In this document: in pieces, positions 1-6,947 of the stretch
Layout: each line of letters begins with the position of its first letter
How positions within the stretch are numbered: the stretch's first letter is position 1
From: an uncultured Bacilli bacterium
GTDB lineage: Bacteria > Bacillota_I > Bacilli_A > RF39 > UBA660
DNA length: 64,000 nucleotides
Direction of reading: 5' to 3'
Assembly: GCA_934168275.1 (NCBI GenBank)
Contig: CAKPNA010000005.1
Location: 1 to 64,000 of the forward strand
Made by a program: the position numbers and the translations under genes
Notes under the pieces: model-generated
The model's input: only the letters and a program-made list of their open reading frames with translations
Told to the model about the DNA's origin: nothing
Database searches by the model: none

Positions 1-117
1 AGGGAATATAAATGTACAAAGTGTCATTTAGAAATAGATAGAGATTTGAATGCTAGTATTAATATAATGTTTGAAGGTGTAAAAATGTATATGAAAAATT
101 ATTGCAGTAATTATTAA
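1..117 (+). CDS. TnpB C-terminal fragment (IS200/IS605 family), cut by window edge
   Basis: The first 38 codons are open from the window edge to a TAA at 115-117. They read REYKCTKCHLEIDRDLNASI and onward. This is the C-terminal zinc-finger half (CxxC) and the last RuvC motif (D-R-D-x-N-A-S-x-N-I) of TnpB, the RNA-guided nuclease carried by IS200/IS605 transposons. Only the 3' end lies in the window, so whether the nuclease is intact cannot be judged. The stretch just downstream has the expected position of the omega-RNA and the right end of the element. Identification rests on these two short motifs only, but they are very characteristic. Confidence 0.8.
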   Translation, partial: REYKCTKCHLEIDRDLNASINIMFEGVKMYMKNYCSNY

Positions 118-236
118 AAGGAACAAATAAATTAAAAAATATATTATGTACGGTAGCGACTATCGGAATTTAAGTCTGTTGGAGAAGACTCAATAGAGTG
201 TCTGTGAAGCAGAAATTTGAAATCGTGAGGTTTCAA
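100..236 (+). ncRNA. Probable omega-RNA scaffold and right end of the IS605-type element
   Basis: In TnpB systems the guide RNA comes from the 3' end of tnpB and the element's right end. The non-coding DNA after the tnpB stop is locally GC-richer and folds into short hairpins (for example TGAAA/TTTCA around 218-234) and ends in GGTTTCAAC, where the guide would begin. No boundary can be proven from one copy. An A/T hairpin at 238-255 followed by TTTT looks like a terminator just outside the element. Confidence 0.45.
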
Positions 237-286
237 CGATAAATTTTAATTTATCTTTTGTTCTTGGATGTAGAAAGAGGTAAAAA

Positions 287-1084
287 ATGATAGAAAAAGT
301 AAATCCAAGTCATCCCGATAAAGTGGCTGACAGAATAGCAGGAGCAATTGTTGATCTTGCTTATACTAAAAATGAAAATCCTAAAATAGCAGTGGAGGTA
401 TTAATCGGACATCACGAATGTCATGTAATTATTGAAACAAGTGAGATTATTACTTATGAAGAAGTAGATGCTATTGTTAAAAGAATCGCTGGAGAAGGTT
501 TGAAATTATCACTAAATGTTCAAAAGCAAGACGTCTTTTTAGCAGAAAATCAAAAAGGAAAGATTAGATGTGGCGATAATGGAATATTTAAAGGGGTACC
601 ATTAACAGAAAATGAAAAAGAGATATCAGAAATTATTAGAAATTTATATATAAAATATCCCTATGATGGTAAGTTTATCTTAACCGATGATAAGTTTATT
701 GTCTGTCAAAGTAATGCTAAAAACGAAGACTTGCAAGAAAAATTAAAAGGTATTAGAAATAATCTAATAATTAATCCACTTGGCGAGTGGACCGGTGGTG
801 TTAATGTTGATTCAGGTGCTACAAACAGAAAATTAGGTTCTGATATGGCCAAGTCCGTTACCGGTGGTGGTCTCCATGGGAAGGACTTATCTAAAGCCGA
901 TGTCTCAATCAACATATATGCTTTTAAGAAAGCCCAAGAATTAAATAAAACAGTAGAAATATGCTGTGCTATTGGTGACGAGTATATTGATAATAAACCA
1001 TATGAAGAAATAGTCGAAGAAGCTAGAACTTACATAAAAGAATTAGGTGGCTTTGAAAAGTTTGCAGAATGGGGACTATATTAA
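287..1084 (+). CDS. Shortened S-adenosylmethionine synthetase-like protein
   Basis: The 265-residue product aligns by eye with methionine adenosyltransferase (ATP + Met to SAM). It has the N-terminal HPDKVAD motif (residues 9-15), a GDNG motif at 96-99 where the family has GDQG, and GGGLHGKD at 193-200 matching GGGAFSGKD. Ordinary MetK is about 390 residues. Here the active-site lid after GD.G and most of the central domain are missing or reduced, and the tail is shorter. An AGAGG ribosome binding site precedes the ATG. It lies directly after a TnpB element and away from any methionine genes. It may be a compact true enzyme of the short type seen in some phages and gut bacteria, or a paralogue with another substrate. 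Family membership is secure; activity is not. Confidence 0.75.
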   Translation: MIEKVNPSHPDKVADRIAGAIVDLAYTKNENPKIAVEVLIGHHECHVIIETSEIITYEEVDAIVKRIAGEGLKLSLNVQKQDVFLAENQKGKIRCGDNGIFKGVPLTENEKEISEIIRNLYIKYPYDGKFILTDDKFIVCQSNAKNEDLQEKLKGIRNNLIINPLGEWTGGVNVDSGATNRKLGSDMAKSVTGGGLHGKDLSKADVSINIYAFKKAQELNKTVEICCAIGDEYIDNKPYEEIVEEARTYIKELGGFEKFAEWGLY

Positions 1085-1116
1085 AAATATATGGTATAAT
1101 TACCTAAGGTGGTATC

Positions 1117-1407
1117 ATGAATAAAATAATTCTAATATATCTAATTGTGGTAAACATTATCACACTTCTAATATTTGGTCTAGATAAATTATTTGCCATA
1201 TTAAAAAAGAGTAGAGTAAGTGAGAAAACATTATTATTCTTATCAATTATTGGTGGATGTTTCTTAGAATTATTTGGAATGTATCTATTTAATCATAAAA
1301 TAAGAAAAATAAAATTTCACATAGTAAATATCTTATTTATCATAATTTATATCTTAATGCTTATTTATTACGGAAAATATATAGCAACTATCACCATTTT
1401 AGGTTGA
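1117..1407 (+). CDS. DUF1294 family small membrane protein
   Basis: This 96-residue protein has three likely membrane segments (about residues 4-26, 38-58, 68-90). Between the first two is the DUF1294 signature, a basic stretch (KKSRVSEKTLLFLSIIGG) followed by GMYLFNHKIRKIKF, matching the family pattern R-x-P-E-x-x-L-L then G-G and G-M-x-x-F-x-H-K-x-x-K. Function of the family is unknown. The AAGGTGGT ribosome binding site sits seven bases before the ATG. The gene ends in TGA, and the promoter for the following rplU operon overlaps that stop codon. Confidence 0.8.
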   Translation: MNKIILIYLIVVNIITLLIFGLDKLFAILKKSRVSEKTLLFLSIIGGCFLELFGMYLFNHKIRKIKFHIVNILFIIIYILMLIYYGKYIATITILG

Positions 1408-1432
1408 CTTAGCTAGTAAATTATGATAGAAT
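1404..1432 (+). promoter_or_regulatory. SigA-type promoter of the rplU-prp-rpmA operon
   Basis: TTGACT (1404-1409), a 17-base spacer and TAGAAT (1427-1432) make a near-consensus promoter. The predicted start lies just before the L21 leader at about 1440. The -35 element overlaps the TGA stop of the preceding gene. Confidence 0.75.
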
Positions 1433-1440
1433 TATATTGT

Positions 1441-1520
1441 TTTTAAGACCTCGAGTTGTTTACTCAACCGCACTAAAAAGGTAAAAGCGAGATAATCCAC
1501 CTTGAGGGCGAGTCTTAAAT
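1441..1520 (+). ncRNA. Ribosomal protein L21 leader RNA
   Basis: The 80 bases before rplU form a closed structure: TAAGAC (1444-1449) pairs with GTCTTA (1513-1518), enclosing hairpins including CGAGTTG/CAACCG. Position, size and the outer AAGAC...GTCTT stem match the Firmicutes L21 leader. It is thought to mediate autoregulation of the operon by L21. Confidence 0.75.
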
Positions 1521-1542
1521 ATTAATAATAAGGAGGTACGAA

Positions 1543-1842
1543 ATGAAAGCTATAATTGAAACTGGTGGAAAACAATACTGTGTTGCTGAAGGCGATGTTA
1601 TCTACGTTGAAAAACTAGATGCTGAAGAAGGTAAAAAAGTTGTTTTTGATAAAGTATTAATGGCTAATGGTGTAGTAGGTAATCCATATGTTAAAGGTTC
1701 TACTGTTGAAGGAGTTGTTGTAAAACAAGGTAAATCTAAAAAACTTAGAATATTTACATATAAACCTAATAAAAAGTCTACTAGAAAGACTCAAGGACAT
1801 CGTCAACCATATAGTAAAGTAGAAATTAAAAAAATTAAATAG
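1543..1842 (+). CDS. rplU: 50S ribosomal protein L21
   Basis: The 99-residue product has the usual L21 length. It begins MKAIIETGGKQYCVAEGD and ends in the basic, 23S rRNA-binding tail with TYKPNKKSTRKTQGHRQPYS, matching the family K.kYkr.kgHRQ.yt motif. It binds the 23S rRNA of the large subunit. An AGGAGG site lies nine bases upstream of the ATG. It is the first gene of an operon with prp and rpmA, the standard Firmicutes order. Confidence 0.97.
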   Translation: MKAIIETGGKQYCVAEGDVIYVEKLDAEEGKKVVFDKVLMANGVVGNPYVKGSTVEGVVVKQGKSKKLRIFTYKPNKKSTRKTQGHRQPYSKVEIKKIK

Positions 1843-1849
1843 GTGTTAG

Positions 1850-2149
1850 ATGATTAAAATTGTACTAAAACCTAAGGATATTACGATAACAGGTCATGCT
1901 AATTATGATACATATGGTAAAGATATTGTATGTGCTGCCGTAAGTGCAACAGTAATATGTACAGTAAATGCTATATCATCTATTAATATTAATGCTATAA
2001 ATGTTTTAAACGATACGGATAAGTTAGTAATTAATATATTAGATAAAGATGATATAACTAATAAACTACTTAGTAATATGATTAGTTTATTAAAAGAGTT
2101 AGCTATTAAATATCCTAAAAATATTAAAATTATTGATGAGGAGGAATAA
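1850..2149 (+). CDS. prp: Ribosomal-processing cysteine protease Prp (YsxB)
   Basis: The 99-residue protein has the Prp signature GHANYDTYGKDIVCAAVSAT, which contains the catalytic His (residue 16) and Cys (about residue 28). Prp removes an N-terminal extension from ribosomal protein L27 and is essential where L27 has that extension. The next gene, rpmA, indeed encodes such an extension, so enzyme and substrate are encoded side by side. The gene starts eight bases after the rplU stop, and the stop is one base before the rpmA ATG. Confidence 0.93.
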   Translation: MIKIVLKPKDITITGHANYDTYGKDIVCAAVSATVICTVNAISSININAINVLNDTDKLVINILDKDDITNKLLSNMISLLKELAIKYPKNIKIIDEEE

Positions 2150-2150
2150 T

Positions 2151-2441
2151 ATGTTAAAATTCTTAGAATTTAATATACAGTTATTTGCTCATAAAAAAGG
2201 ACAATCTTCAACAAGTAATGGTAGAGATTCTGCTGGTAGAAGATTAGGAGCAAAAGCTGCTGATGGCGAATATATAGAAGCAGGTTCTATTATATATCGT
2301 CAAAGAGGTACTAAAATTCATCCTGGTAAAAATGTTAAAAGAGGTACTGATGATACTTTATTTGCCACTATGTCAGGATATGTTAAGTATGAAAATAGAG
2401 GAAGAGATAGAAAAGAAGTTAGTGTATACGAAACTAGATAG
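2151..2441 (+). CDS. rpmA: 50S ribosomal protein L27 with cleavable N-terminal extension
   Basis: The start is the ATG at 2151, preceded by GAGGAGGAATAAT; an upstream in-frame start inside prp is unlikely. The protein (96 residues) begins MLKFLEFNIQLFA followed by HKKGQSSTSNGRDS. The segment up to LFA is the Prp-cleaved leader of Firmicutes L27, and cleavage exposes the mature N-terminus that reaches toward the peptidyl transferase centre. The rest is normal L27 (GGxxAxDGE-like region, IIYRQRGTKIHPG). A terminator overlaps the stop codon. Confidence 0.96.
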   Translation: MLKFLEFNIQLFAHKKGQSSTSNGRDSAGRRLGAKAADGEYIEAGSIIYRQRGTKIHPGKNVKRGTDDTLFATMSGYVKYENRGRDRKEVSVYETR

Positions 2442-2459
2442 TATTTTCTATCTTTTTTA
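2435..2459 (+). terminator. Terminator of rplU-prp-rpmA
   Basis: GATAG (2437-2441) and CTATC (2448-2452) form a short hairpin followed by six T residues. The stem includes the rpmA stop codon. Confidence 0.65.
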
Positions 2460-2528
2460 TTGCAAAAATGTAAATAGTAGAAAAAAAAGAAACTTTATGC
2501 TAAAATAATTATACAAGGAGGTTTTAAA

Positions 2529-3611
2529 GTGACATTAGACCAAGCAAAACAAGAATTAATAAAAAGGTATAGATATTTGTATGAAAACGCATGCTTTATA
2601 TTGGCACCATATATGTATGAGCAAAGCGAAGAAGAGTTTAAAAGACTGACAGATGAAAACATAAAAAAATATAAAAATAAATTATTCGAGAAGCCTTTAA
2701 TATACTTAAAAATAAGTAGGGAAGACACTTTAAATTCGTTATTTGAAGAACTTTTATTATCTGATAAGCCAGTAGAAGATAGTAGACTTTATCAAGTGAT
2801 AGAAAGTAAAAAAAATGATACAGATTATCTAGACAAAGTAAAAAAAGGATTGGAATTATTAGAAAAAGAAAATGCTGATAAAGAATGCAAAATATTTGAA
2901 ACGAAGCTAAGTATTTGGGAAGTGTTAGAAAGAGTAGCTGATTACATTGAAGAACAATCTGGTGATTTAAAGAACAAAGAAAGAAAACTTTATGTTATAG
3001 ATCAATATTATAGAATACTTAGGTATAAAAATAATGGTAGAATATATACTAGCGGTAGAAGATTAAATATGCATGATGTTAATTCTATGATTATAGATTT
3101 GCATGAAAGAAAGCCATCTAGAGATAAAAATGATATTGGTGTAAGAAATAATATTTTCATAACTGCAATAACATCAGCTCCATATCATGAAGACAATTTA
3201 TCTATTTTCACTGAAAATGAAAAACAAGAAATATATTTAGGCTATCATGATGAATTGCCATGTGATTTAGAAATTACATGTGATATGGAAGAAGAATATA
3301 TACCAACAATGATAGAAACAAGATTGCATAGACCTGAAAATACTAAGCCATGTGGAAAAAGTTTTGTCATAAGAGAAGAAGAAATATTTATTAATCAGGC
3401 AGATAGATTGTATAGATATTATCAACTATGCCCACATTGCGGTTATATAGTAAACGTTCCTAAAGAAATTTTATCAAAAGGAATTAAGCAAAGAATAGAG
3501 GATAGATGTAGTAAAGATGATAAATTGTTTAGGAAAATGTTTCTTTATTCAGAACTATTTAGTTTAGATAAAAACGCAACAAAAGAACAGAAAAAATTAT
3601 TAAAAAAATAG
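2529..3611 (+). CDS. Hypothetical protein with a CxxC zinc-knuckle
   Basis: The 360-residue product is not recognised. It starts at GTG behind a strong AAGGAGG site. The N-terminal 150 residues are charged and mostly helical (an acidic KNDTDYLDKVKKGLELLEKE segment). The C-terminal part has paired cysteines: KPCGK near residue 276 and CPHCGYIV near residue 301, the latter a zinc-knuckle. No signal peptide or membrane segment is seen, so it is probably cytoplasmic. The tail is lysine-rich (KKLLKK). It is monocistronic between the ribosomal operon and another unknown gene. It looks like a lineage-specific family of the accessory region. Confidence 0.7.
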   Translation: MTLDQAKQELIKRYRYLYENACFILAPYMYEQSEEEFKRLTDENIKKYKNKLFEKPLIYLKISREDTLNSLFEELLLSDKPVEDSRLYQVIESKKNDTDYLDKVKKGLELLEKENADKECKIFETKLSIWEVLERVADYIEEQSGDLKNKERKLYVIDQYYRILRYKNNGRIYTSGRRLNMHDVNSMIIDLHERKPSRDKNDIGVRNNIFITAITSAPYHEDNLSIFTENEKQEIYLGYHDELPCDLEITCDMEEEYIPTMIETRLHRPENTKPCGKSFVIREEEIFINQADRLYRYYQLCPHCGYIVNVPKEILSKGIKQRIEDRCSKDDKLFRKMFLYSELFSLDKNATKEQKKLLKK

Positions 3612-3674
3612 AAGCCGTAACTATTGAATTATATATATTTAATAAGAAATAAAAATATATAACATAATTAAAAC

Positions 3675-3700
3675 ATATATATATATATATATATATATAT
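3675..3700. repeat. (AT)13 dinucleotide tract before a ribosome binding site
   Basis: Thirteen uninterrupted AT units end four bases before the GGAGGT ribosome binding site of the gene at 3716. Tracts of this kind change length by slipped-strand mispairing and here would alter promoter or leader spacing. Confidence 0.8.
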
Positions 3701-3715
3701 TTTAGGAGGTATAAG

Positions 3716-4330
3716 ATGACAAAAGAAATTCTTACAAAAGATGATATTAGAAATTTAATTATTTATGGATTAACTGAAAACAAAGTCAATATAAATAGTA
3801 TTATTTCTAGAAAGATAGAAAAAGCTTTAGAAGACTATTATTTATACTATAATGAGTTTAAAACAAAATACATTAGGGGAGAGTTAGATACATTTAAATT
3901 AGCAGCTTGCTTACTAGTTGCGATTAATAAAAATAATTTAGTGCCTGACAAATACGTGAATGCATCAGTAGCAATTGATGCTTCTGAAAAAATGTGCGAA
4001 AATCCTTATTGGAATCTAGGACCTAGTTGTAATATTCCTCAAAAATTAGAAGAAGTTAATTTTAAAACTTTTCGTAAAGAAGAAAAAGATTTCTATTACA
4101 AACACAGAAGCTTATTAACTGATGTATTAATACATCAAGACAACGTTTGGCCTATAACAATTTACTTAAATTTAGAGCTATTTTATAGAGCTGCTGTTGA
4201 ATTTCAAAAAATGTCTGTAAGAAAAGCAGATAATAGCACACCACAAGAAAATGCGACTGAACATTCAAGTGATGTTTCAATATCAAAATCTAAATCAAGA
4301 AGAAGATTTTTATCATTATTCAAAAAATAA
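3716..4330 (+). CDS. Hypothetical protein
   Basis: The 204-residue protein is not recognised. It begins at an ATG with an AGGAGGT site. The N-terminal 150 residues look like a compact helical domain (YLYYNEFKTKYIRGELDTFK, then KYVNASVAIDASEKM), followed by a serine-rich linker and a basic tail ending RRRFLSLFKK. A similar basic-aromatic tail (ARKFFPFFKK) ends the unrelated protein at 6948-8009, so the tails may be a shared targeting or anchoring signal. Expression could be tuned by the (AT)13 tract in its leader. There is no clear partner; a strong bidirectional terminator follows. Confidence 0.65.
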   Translation: MTKEILTKDDIRNLIIYGLTENKVNINSIISRKIEKALEDYYLYYNEFKTKYIRGELDTFKLAACLLVAINKNNLVPDKYVNASVAIDASEKMCENPYWNLGPSCNIPQKLEEVNFKTFRKEEKDFYYKHRSLLTDVLIHQDNVWPITIYLNLELFYRAAVEFQKMSVRKADNSTPQENATEHSSDVSISKSKSRRRFLSLFKK

Positions 4331-4381
4331 AAGCCCTAGTCATAACTTATTCGTTTGCGAATAAGGCAGACTAGGCTTTTT
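4329..4381. terminator. Bidirectional terminator hairpin
   Basis: AAGCCCTAGTC and GACTAGGCTTTT form a long stem with an inner ATTCG/CGAAT stem-loop. It ends transcription of the preceding gene and isolates it from the toxin-antitoxin cluster. Confidence 0.75.
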
Positions 4382-4428
4382 CACGAAAAAGTATATAAAA
4401 AATATTTTATAAAGTTCTGTTAATTTTG

Positions 4429-4457
4429 TTGCCTTCTCATCGTACAAATAGTACAAT
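4429..4457 (+). promoter_or_regulatory. Promoter of toxin gene A
   Basis: TTGCCT (4429-4434), a 17-base spacer and TACAAT (4452-4457). The upstream bases (TTCTGTTAATTTT) are shared with module B at 4800-4812, showing that both modules descend from one ancestor. Confidence 0.65.
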
Positions 4458-4523
4458 CAAGTATAGGGAATACTAACTGTTGAGTACTTGCCTCCAACCA
4501 AAAGGAAGGAGGGCTTGATATTT

Positions 4524-4613
4524 ATGAAGAAAAAAGATTTATTAATCACATTTCTAATACTAATTATCATTTTATTAATAGTCTCTATAATGATTCTATG
4601 TATAAAAAAATAG
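4524..4613 (+). CDS. Small hydrophobic peptide, putative type I toxin (module A)
   Basis: This 29-residue peptide, MKKKDLLITFLILIIILLIV and nine more, is one membrane helix with lysines at both ends, like type I toxins (TxpA, Ldr, Ibs classes). The GGAGGG site (4508-4513) is ten bases from the ATG and can be hidden by CCTCC at 4491-4495. The mRNA 5' end (TGTTGAGTACTTGCC, 4478-4492) is a perfect 15-base complement of its own 3' UTR (4656-4670), a long-range 5'-3' pairing typical of type I toxin mRNAs. An antisense RNA gene overlaps the 3' end. The stop codon is followed by a hairpin at 4612-4640 and the mRNA likely ends at CCCTTTTTT (4689-4697). No sequence family is recognised. The RNA architecture, not homology, is the evidence. 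Confidence 0.7.
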   Translation: MKKKDLLITFLILIIILLIVSIMILCIKK

Positions 4614-4722
4614 TACTCAATCTGCATTAGATTAAGTACTCAAACCAATTTTTGGGGCAAGTACTCAACATCGCAAAGTTAAGTATTTCCCTTTTTTATT
4701 ATATGCAAGTATTCTTGCTTAC
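4604..4722 (-). ncRNA. Antisense RNA, putative antitoxin of module A
   Basis: On the minus strand, TTGACA (4757-4752), exactly 17 bases, and TATTAT (4734-4729) form a strong promoter. The transcript would start near 4722 with a GCAAGAATACTTGC hairpin, and end at a terminator: AGTACTTAATCT/AGATTGAGTACT with seven T residues (to about 4604). The 119-base RNA is fully complementary to the toxin mRNA 3' end, including the stop codon. The same promoter and 5' hairpin recur in modules B and C. Confidence 0.7.
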
Positions 4723-4812
4723 ATACTAATAATATCATAGATAATTGATATTGTCAAAAGAATTAACTACATAATATATTAAATATTTTAATAAAAAATT
4801 CTGTTAATTTTC

Positions 4813-4841
4813 TTGCTTTATAAATATGCTTATTATATAAT
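4813..4841 (+). promoter_or_regulatory. Promoter of toxin gene B
   Basis: TTGCTT (4813-4818), 17-base spacer, TATAAT (4836-4841). It is arranged like the module A promoter. Confidence 0.65.
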
Positions 4842-4906
4842 TCCTAATAGGAATATTTGATGTGAGTGTCATCCTCCAATCTTGCAAAAGAAAGGAGGTA
4901 GATAAA

Positions 4907-4999
4907 ATGAAAACTAAAACTTTTGTTATAAAAGTTCTAAAGCTCATTGCTATCATCTTACTGTTATCTACCTTATTGGTATTAGCAATAAAAAAATAG
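4907..4999 (+). CDS. Small hydrophobic peptide, putative type I toxin (module B)
   Basis: This 30-residue peptide begins MKTKTFVIKVLKLIAIILLL and ends in AIKK. It is a single membrane helix with basic ends, similar in plan but not in sequence to toxin A. GGAGG at 4894-4898 lies eight bases before the ATG and can pair with CCTCC at 4873-4877. The mRNA 5' region (AGGAATATTTGAT and GTGAGTGTCATCCTC, 4850-4876) is complementary, with G-U pairs and one bulge, to the 3' end (5041-5074), which is also the mRNA terminator (GAGG...CCTC then seven T). An antisense RNA overlaps the 3' end. Its sequence is divergent from A in exactly the paired regions while pairing is kept, which argues for selection on the RNA structure. 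Confidence 0.7.
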   Translation: MKTKTFVIKVLKLIAIILLLSTLLVLAIKK

Positions 5000-5107
5000 A
5001 CACTCTTCAACATTGACAGAGTGTCATAACTATATAATTAGAGGTGACATTCACTTGTGAAATCAAATGTTCCTCTTTTTTTATTATATGCAAGTCTTCT
5101 TGCTTAC
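4990..5107 (-). ncRNA. Antisense RNA, putative antitoxin of module B
   Basis: Minus-strand promoter TTGACA (5142-5137), 17 bases, TATTAT (5119-5114). The RNA starts near 5107, has the GCAAGAAGACTTGC hairpin at its 5' end and stops at GACACTCT/AGAGTGTC (5025-4999) plus a run of seven T. It overlaps the toxin B stop codon and 3' UTR. Confidence 0.7.
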
Positions 5108-5177
5108 ATACTAATAATATCATAAACAGTTAATATTGTCAAAAGGATTAACATTGTTAAATAAAACAGTTAATATG

Positions 5178-5792
5178 TTACCTTTTTTGATATGGATTTG
5201 ATGCCGCATAAAAGCTTCTTCTTCTCATAACGGCATTTTGCTCTAACTGACTATTTAATTCTTTATCTAAGCTAGATAAACTTCTAGCATAGTCAATTCC
5301 TGATATTATGTGTAGTATATAAGAGTCAACCATTGATAATTGTTCATATTTTTCTTGTTCTTCTTTTATTATACAACTTAATTGATCACTTGGAATTTTA
5401 CTTAATCTAGTTATTTCTTGCTTTGCATATTGTAGTTCTTCAGGAGTTAATTTGCTTATCATTAATTCTTCAATAGATTCATTGCACATATATTCGTATA
5501 CTTTCATATAATCTTCTTTAGAACATTCACTTGCACCATATATTTTAAATAATTCAGCAAAAACTCTATTTTTAATATATCTACTAGCCTCAGCAAGTTC
5601 TTCAAGTGATAATTCTGATACTTTTTTAGAATCAAAATATTCTATTCTATTTTTTTCAAATTCCGGTTCATAAGATAACCATTTAAGCCATTCAACATCA
5701 GGAGAAACATTTACAATTGTCTTACCACATGTAATTTTTGCTTTTCCACCGGACTTGGCCATTTCTCTAACTAATATTTCCTTTAAACTCAT
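5178..5792 (-). CDS. Hypothetical protein
   Basis: The 204-residue product is not recognised. It starts at an ATG with a GGAGGTTTATT leader. It is predicted to be soluble and mostly helical, with a charged centre (SKKVSELSLEELAEASRYIK, KEEQEKYEQL). The last 30 residues are rich in Arg, Ser and Tyr. It lies between toxin-antitoxin modules B and C and shares no promoter with them. No catalytic motif or signal peptide is visible. Like the other unknowns in 2.5-10.7 kb it seems lineage-specific. Confidence 0.65.
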   Translation of the reverse strand: MSLKEILVREMAKSGGKAKITCGKTIVNVSPDVEWLKWLSYEPEFEKNRIEYFDSKKVSELSLEELAEASRYIKNRVFAELFKIYGASECSKEDYMKVYEYMCNESIEELMISKLTPEELQYAKQEITRLSKIPSDQLSCIIKEEQEKYEQLSMVDSYILHIISGIDYARSLSSLDKELNSQLEQNAVMRRRSFYAASNPYQKR

Positions 5793-5911
5793 AATAAACC
5801 TCCAATCTATATCTGATATTATAACACATTATGTGATATATCGCTATGTTTTTTGTTAGTTATTTTTAATAATAAAAGAGTAGTGTTATAAATATTTATA
5901 TATATTTAATA

Positions 5912-5951
5912 AAGTATAGTCTCTATAATGATTCTATGCATAAAAAAATAG
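5912..5951 (+). pseudogene. Toxin remnant of decayed module C
   Basis: The sequence ATAGTCTCTATAATGATTCT and the following bases repeat the last 12 codons of toxin A almost exactly (one change, TGT to TGC), then join the downstream region of module B (GACACTCTTCAACATTGACA). No start codon, ribosome binding site or hydrophobic helix remains. It is a recombinant of A and B that lost its toxin. Confidence 0.75.
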
Positions 5952-6059
5952 ACACTCTTCAACATTGACAGAGTGTCACAACCATTTAATTAGAGGTGAC
6001 ATTCACTTGTGAAATCAAATGTTCCTCTTTTTTTATTATATGCAAGTTTTCTTGCTTAC
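5942..6059 (-). ncRNA. Orphan antisense RNA of decayed module C
   Basis: The promoter is intact: TTGACA (6094-6089), 17 bases, TATTAT (6071-6066), as are the 5' hairpin GCAAGAAAACTTGC and the terminator GACACTCT/AGAGTGTC with T run. It is nearly identical to antitoxin B, so the RNA may still act in trans on toxin B mRNA. Confidence 0.6.
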
Positions 6060-6181
6060 ATACTAATAATAGCATAAATAATTTGTTTTGTCAAAATAAT
6101 TAACATTATTAAATAAGACAATTAAAACAATAAATAAATTGCTATTAATCATCAATAATATAGACTTTATAACTTCTTTAA

Positions 6182-6661
6182 TTAGTTTATAATACTTGGC
6201 AAATCGTTTGCCCAATTTTCTAAATTTTTAATACTTTCCTGATGCTCTTTATCTAGTTCAATTAACTTCTTTATTTCTATGTCATCATTATCTTTTAAAA
6301 TATCTAAACTATAAAATAATTCTCTACCAATGATTTTATATCCTAGAGGTAAACTATCAAATTTATATTCTTCTTTGAATATTATAAATGTTGATGTATT
6401 ATTGGAGTCTTCAATTATTTTTTTTATTTTATTTTTAGTACTATCATTTATATTTAATAGTTGTTGCTCCGTTAACTCATAAATTATAGAACCAATAGAA
6501 AATGGTGTTGTTATCGTAGCCCTATTAAACATTTCTACATAATAACCTTTTTGATTTAATGTTGAAATTGCTTTTGCTAACTGTCTATCAACTGGTATAA
6601 TAATATTATTTTCTTCAATTTCAAATGTTTTACTATTCAAACAAACATAACTACTTTTCAT
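6182..6661 (-). CDS. Hypothetical protein
   Basis: The start chosen is the ATG at 6661, which has AAAGGAAGTT eight bases upstream; a longer frame to 6718 lacks a ribosome binding site. The 159-residue protein has a segment ISTLNQKGYYVEMFNRATI near residues 31-50. This resembles a recurrent Firmicutes protein type with an LNKKGYxT motif followed by a YIxF strand and a LPxGY segment; here FIIFKEEYKF and SLPLGYKI occupy those places. The Cys/Gly/His residues often found after the GY motif in that group are absent. Function is unknown; probably cytoplasmic. Confidence 0.65.
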   Translation of the reverse strand: MKSSYVCLNSKTFEIEENNIIIPVDRQLAKAISTLNQKGYYVEMFNRATITTPFSIGSIIYELTEQQLLNINDSTKNKIKKIIEDSNNTSTFIIFKEEYKFDSLPLGYKIIGRELFYSLDILKDNDDIEIKKLIELDKEHQESIKNLENWANDLPSIIN

Positions 6662-6947
6662 TATATCTAAACTTCCTTTCTTTAATCTAATTATAATTAA
6701 ATATAAAGGTTTTGTCATTAAATATTTGTAATTGTATAAGATTATTTGAGTAGGGTAGTTAAGGCAATAAAGAAACTAACATTGTCATTAGGCAATTATC
6801 AACAATCGGTATTGTTTTAATAAAAATATAATAATCACTAACTAGTTGAATTACATTTTATTTTTGTTAAAAATATGTTAAATATTAATTAAATTATTAA
6901 ACTTTATGATATAATAGTCTTGCTTTAAAAATGTTAGGAGGAATATT

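Noticed and set aside
4804..5013. 69-codon minus-strand frame over toxin module B
   Set aside because: It lies antisense to toxin B, overlaps both the toxin promoter and the antisense RNA terminator, and has no ribosome binding site. The RNA-level reading explains the region better.
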